Below are positions 5,507 to 5,709 of a stretch of 5,709 bases of DNA, piece by piece. Each line of letters begins with the position of its first letter. Position 1 is the first letter of the stretch. This stretch comes from Candidatus Omnitrophota bacterium (lineage in GTDB: Bacteria > Hinthialibacterota > Hinthialibacteria > OLB16): positions 1 through 5,709 of the forward strand of contig JACKFH010000095.1 of the NCBI GenBank assembly GCA_020632575.1. Direction: 5' to 3'. The position numbers and the translations under genes are program-made. Under the pieces are notes generated by a model. It worked only from the letters and a program-made list of their open reading frames with translations. It did not search any database and was not told where the DNA came from.

Positions 5507-5709
5507 ATGGCTACACGCACTGGGAATTACCCGATTGGATTTCGCCGGGGGTGGGGTTGGCAGGACGATACAAAAAAGATTGCGGGATTCGCGAAGGATA
5601 ATGGGTTCGCTTCGATCGACCTGGGCGGGGCCACCGATGAGGACATCAAGATCCTCCGGGACCATGGCCTCGGAATCGGAAGCTGCGATCTTCTCGACAT
5701 GGGCCTGCT
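5507..5709 (+). CDS. Sugar phosphate isomerase/epimerase-like TIM-barrel protein, partial (N-terminus)
   Basis: Sixty-seven codons are visible before the right edge, beginning at an ATG with a strong GGAGG site. The protein starts MATRTGNYPIGFRRGWGW and continues with a helix (DDTKKIAGFAKDNG), the strand FASIDLG and a second unit (ATDEDIKILRDHGLGIGSCDLL). This is the first beta/alpha unit of the xylose-isomerase-like (AP_endonuc_2 fold) superfamily. The 'NYPIGFRRGW' opening followed by 'FASIDLGG' resembles a subgroup of sugar phosphate isomerases/epimerases that I associate with planctomycete-like genomes. The metal ligands lie further on and cannot be checked. Substrate and reaction therefore remain open. 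The 191 bp between this gene and the second DUF5989 gene suggest its own transcription unit, but no convincing promoter was found there. Confidence 0.72.
   Translation, partial: MATRTGNYPIGFRRGWGWQDDTKKIAGFAKDNGFASIDLGGATDEDIKILRDHGLGIGSCDLLDMGL

Noticed and set aside
1..5709. CRISPR arrays, tRNA or rRNA genes, insertion sequences, long repeats
   Set aside because: I saw no regularly spaced repeats, cloverleaf-like segments, transposase frames or terminal inverted repeats. The only long similarity within the window is the DUF5989 gene pair.

Overview
This 5.7 kb bacterial window has one leftward gene at its left edge, followed by a rightward series of genes. The organism cannot be fixed from the sequence. 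The partial gene at the right edge resembles a sugar isomerase/epimerase type that I associate with Planctomycetes and other PVC or candidate-phylum bacteria. The left gene resembles a flagellar hook-length control protein, which would suit a flagellated Gram-negative bacterium. G+C looks moderate to moderately high in the carbamoyltransferase gene and lower in the middle genes. The PVC-like placement is a low-confidence inference.

Left region (1-957): a minus-strand FliK-like gene of 265 visible codons runs off the left edge. A 160-bp divergent intergenic region with candidate promoters on both strands separates it from the next gene.

Core (958-3408): three tightly packed, overlapping genes encode a full-length NodU/CmcH/TobZ-type O-carbamoyltransferase, a three-helix SxtJ-family membrane protein and a 53-residue DUF5989 (SxtK-like) single-span membrane protein. 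The order and kind match the sxtI-sxtJ-sxtK trio of the cyanobacterial saxitoxin cluster, but no toxin-pathway gene is visible. The likely role is carbamoylation of an unknown hydroxyl group, with the two small membrane proteins tying the soluble enzyme to the membrane. The substrate is unknown.

Middle (3409-5045): this stretch looks accessory. It holds an unrecognised multi-span membrane protein, an orphan antitoxin-like gene with no toxin beside it, a six-helix membrane protein, and what appears to be the broken N-terminal half of a COG3636/HigA-like antitoxin that has lost its helix-turn-helix. Two GGAGG/CCTCC hairpins close the genes at 3408 and 3908.

Right (5046-5709): a second, stand-alone DUF5989 gene (39 of 53 residues identical to the first) has its own good promoter and strong ribosome binding site. 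It is followed by the start of a sugar-phosphate isomerase/epimerase-like TIM-barrel gene that leaves the window. The duplicated DUF5989 gene, uncoupled from a carbamoyltransferase, is the most notable feature. It and its first copy (3247-3408) are both short genes that simple length filters miss.
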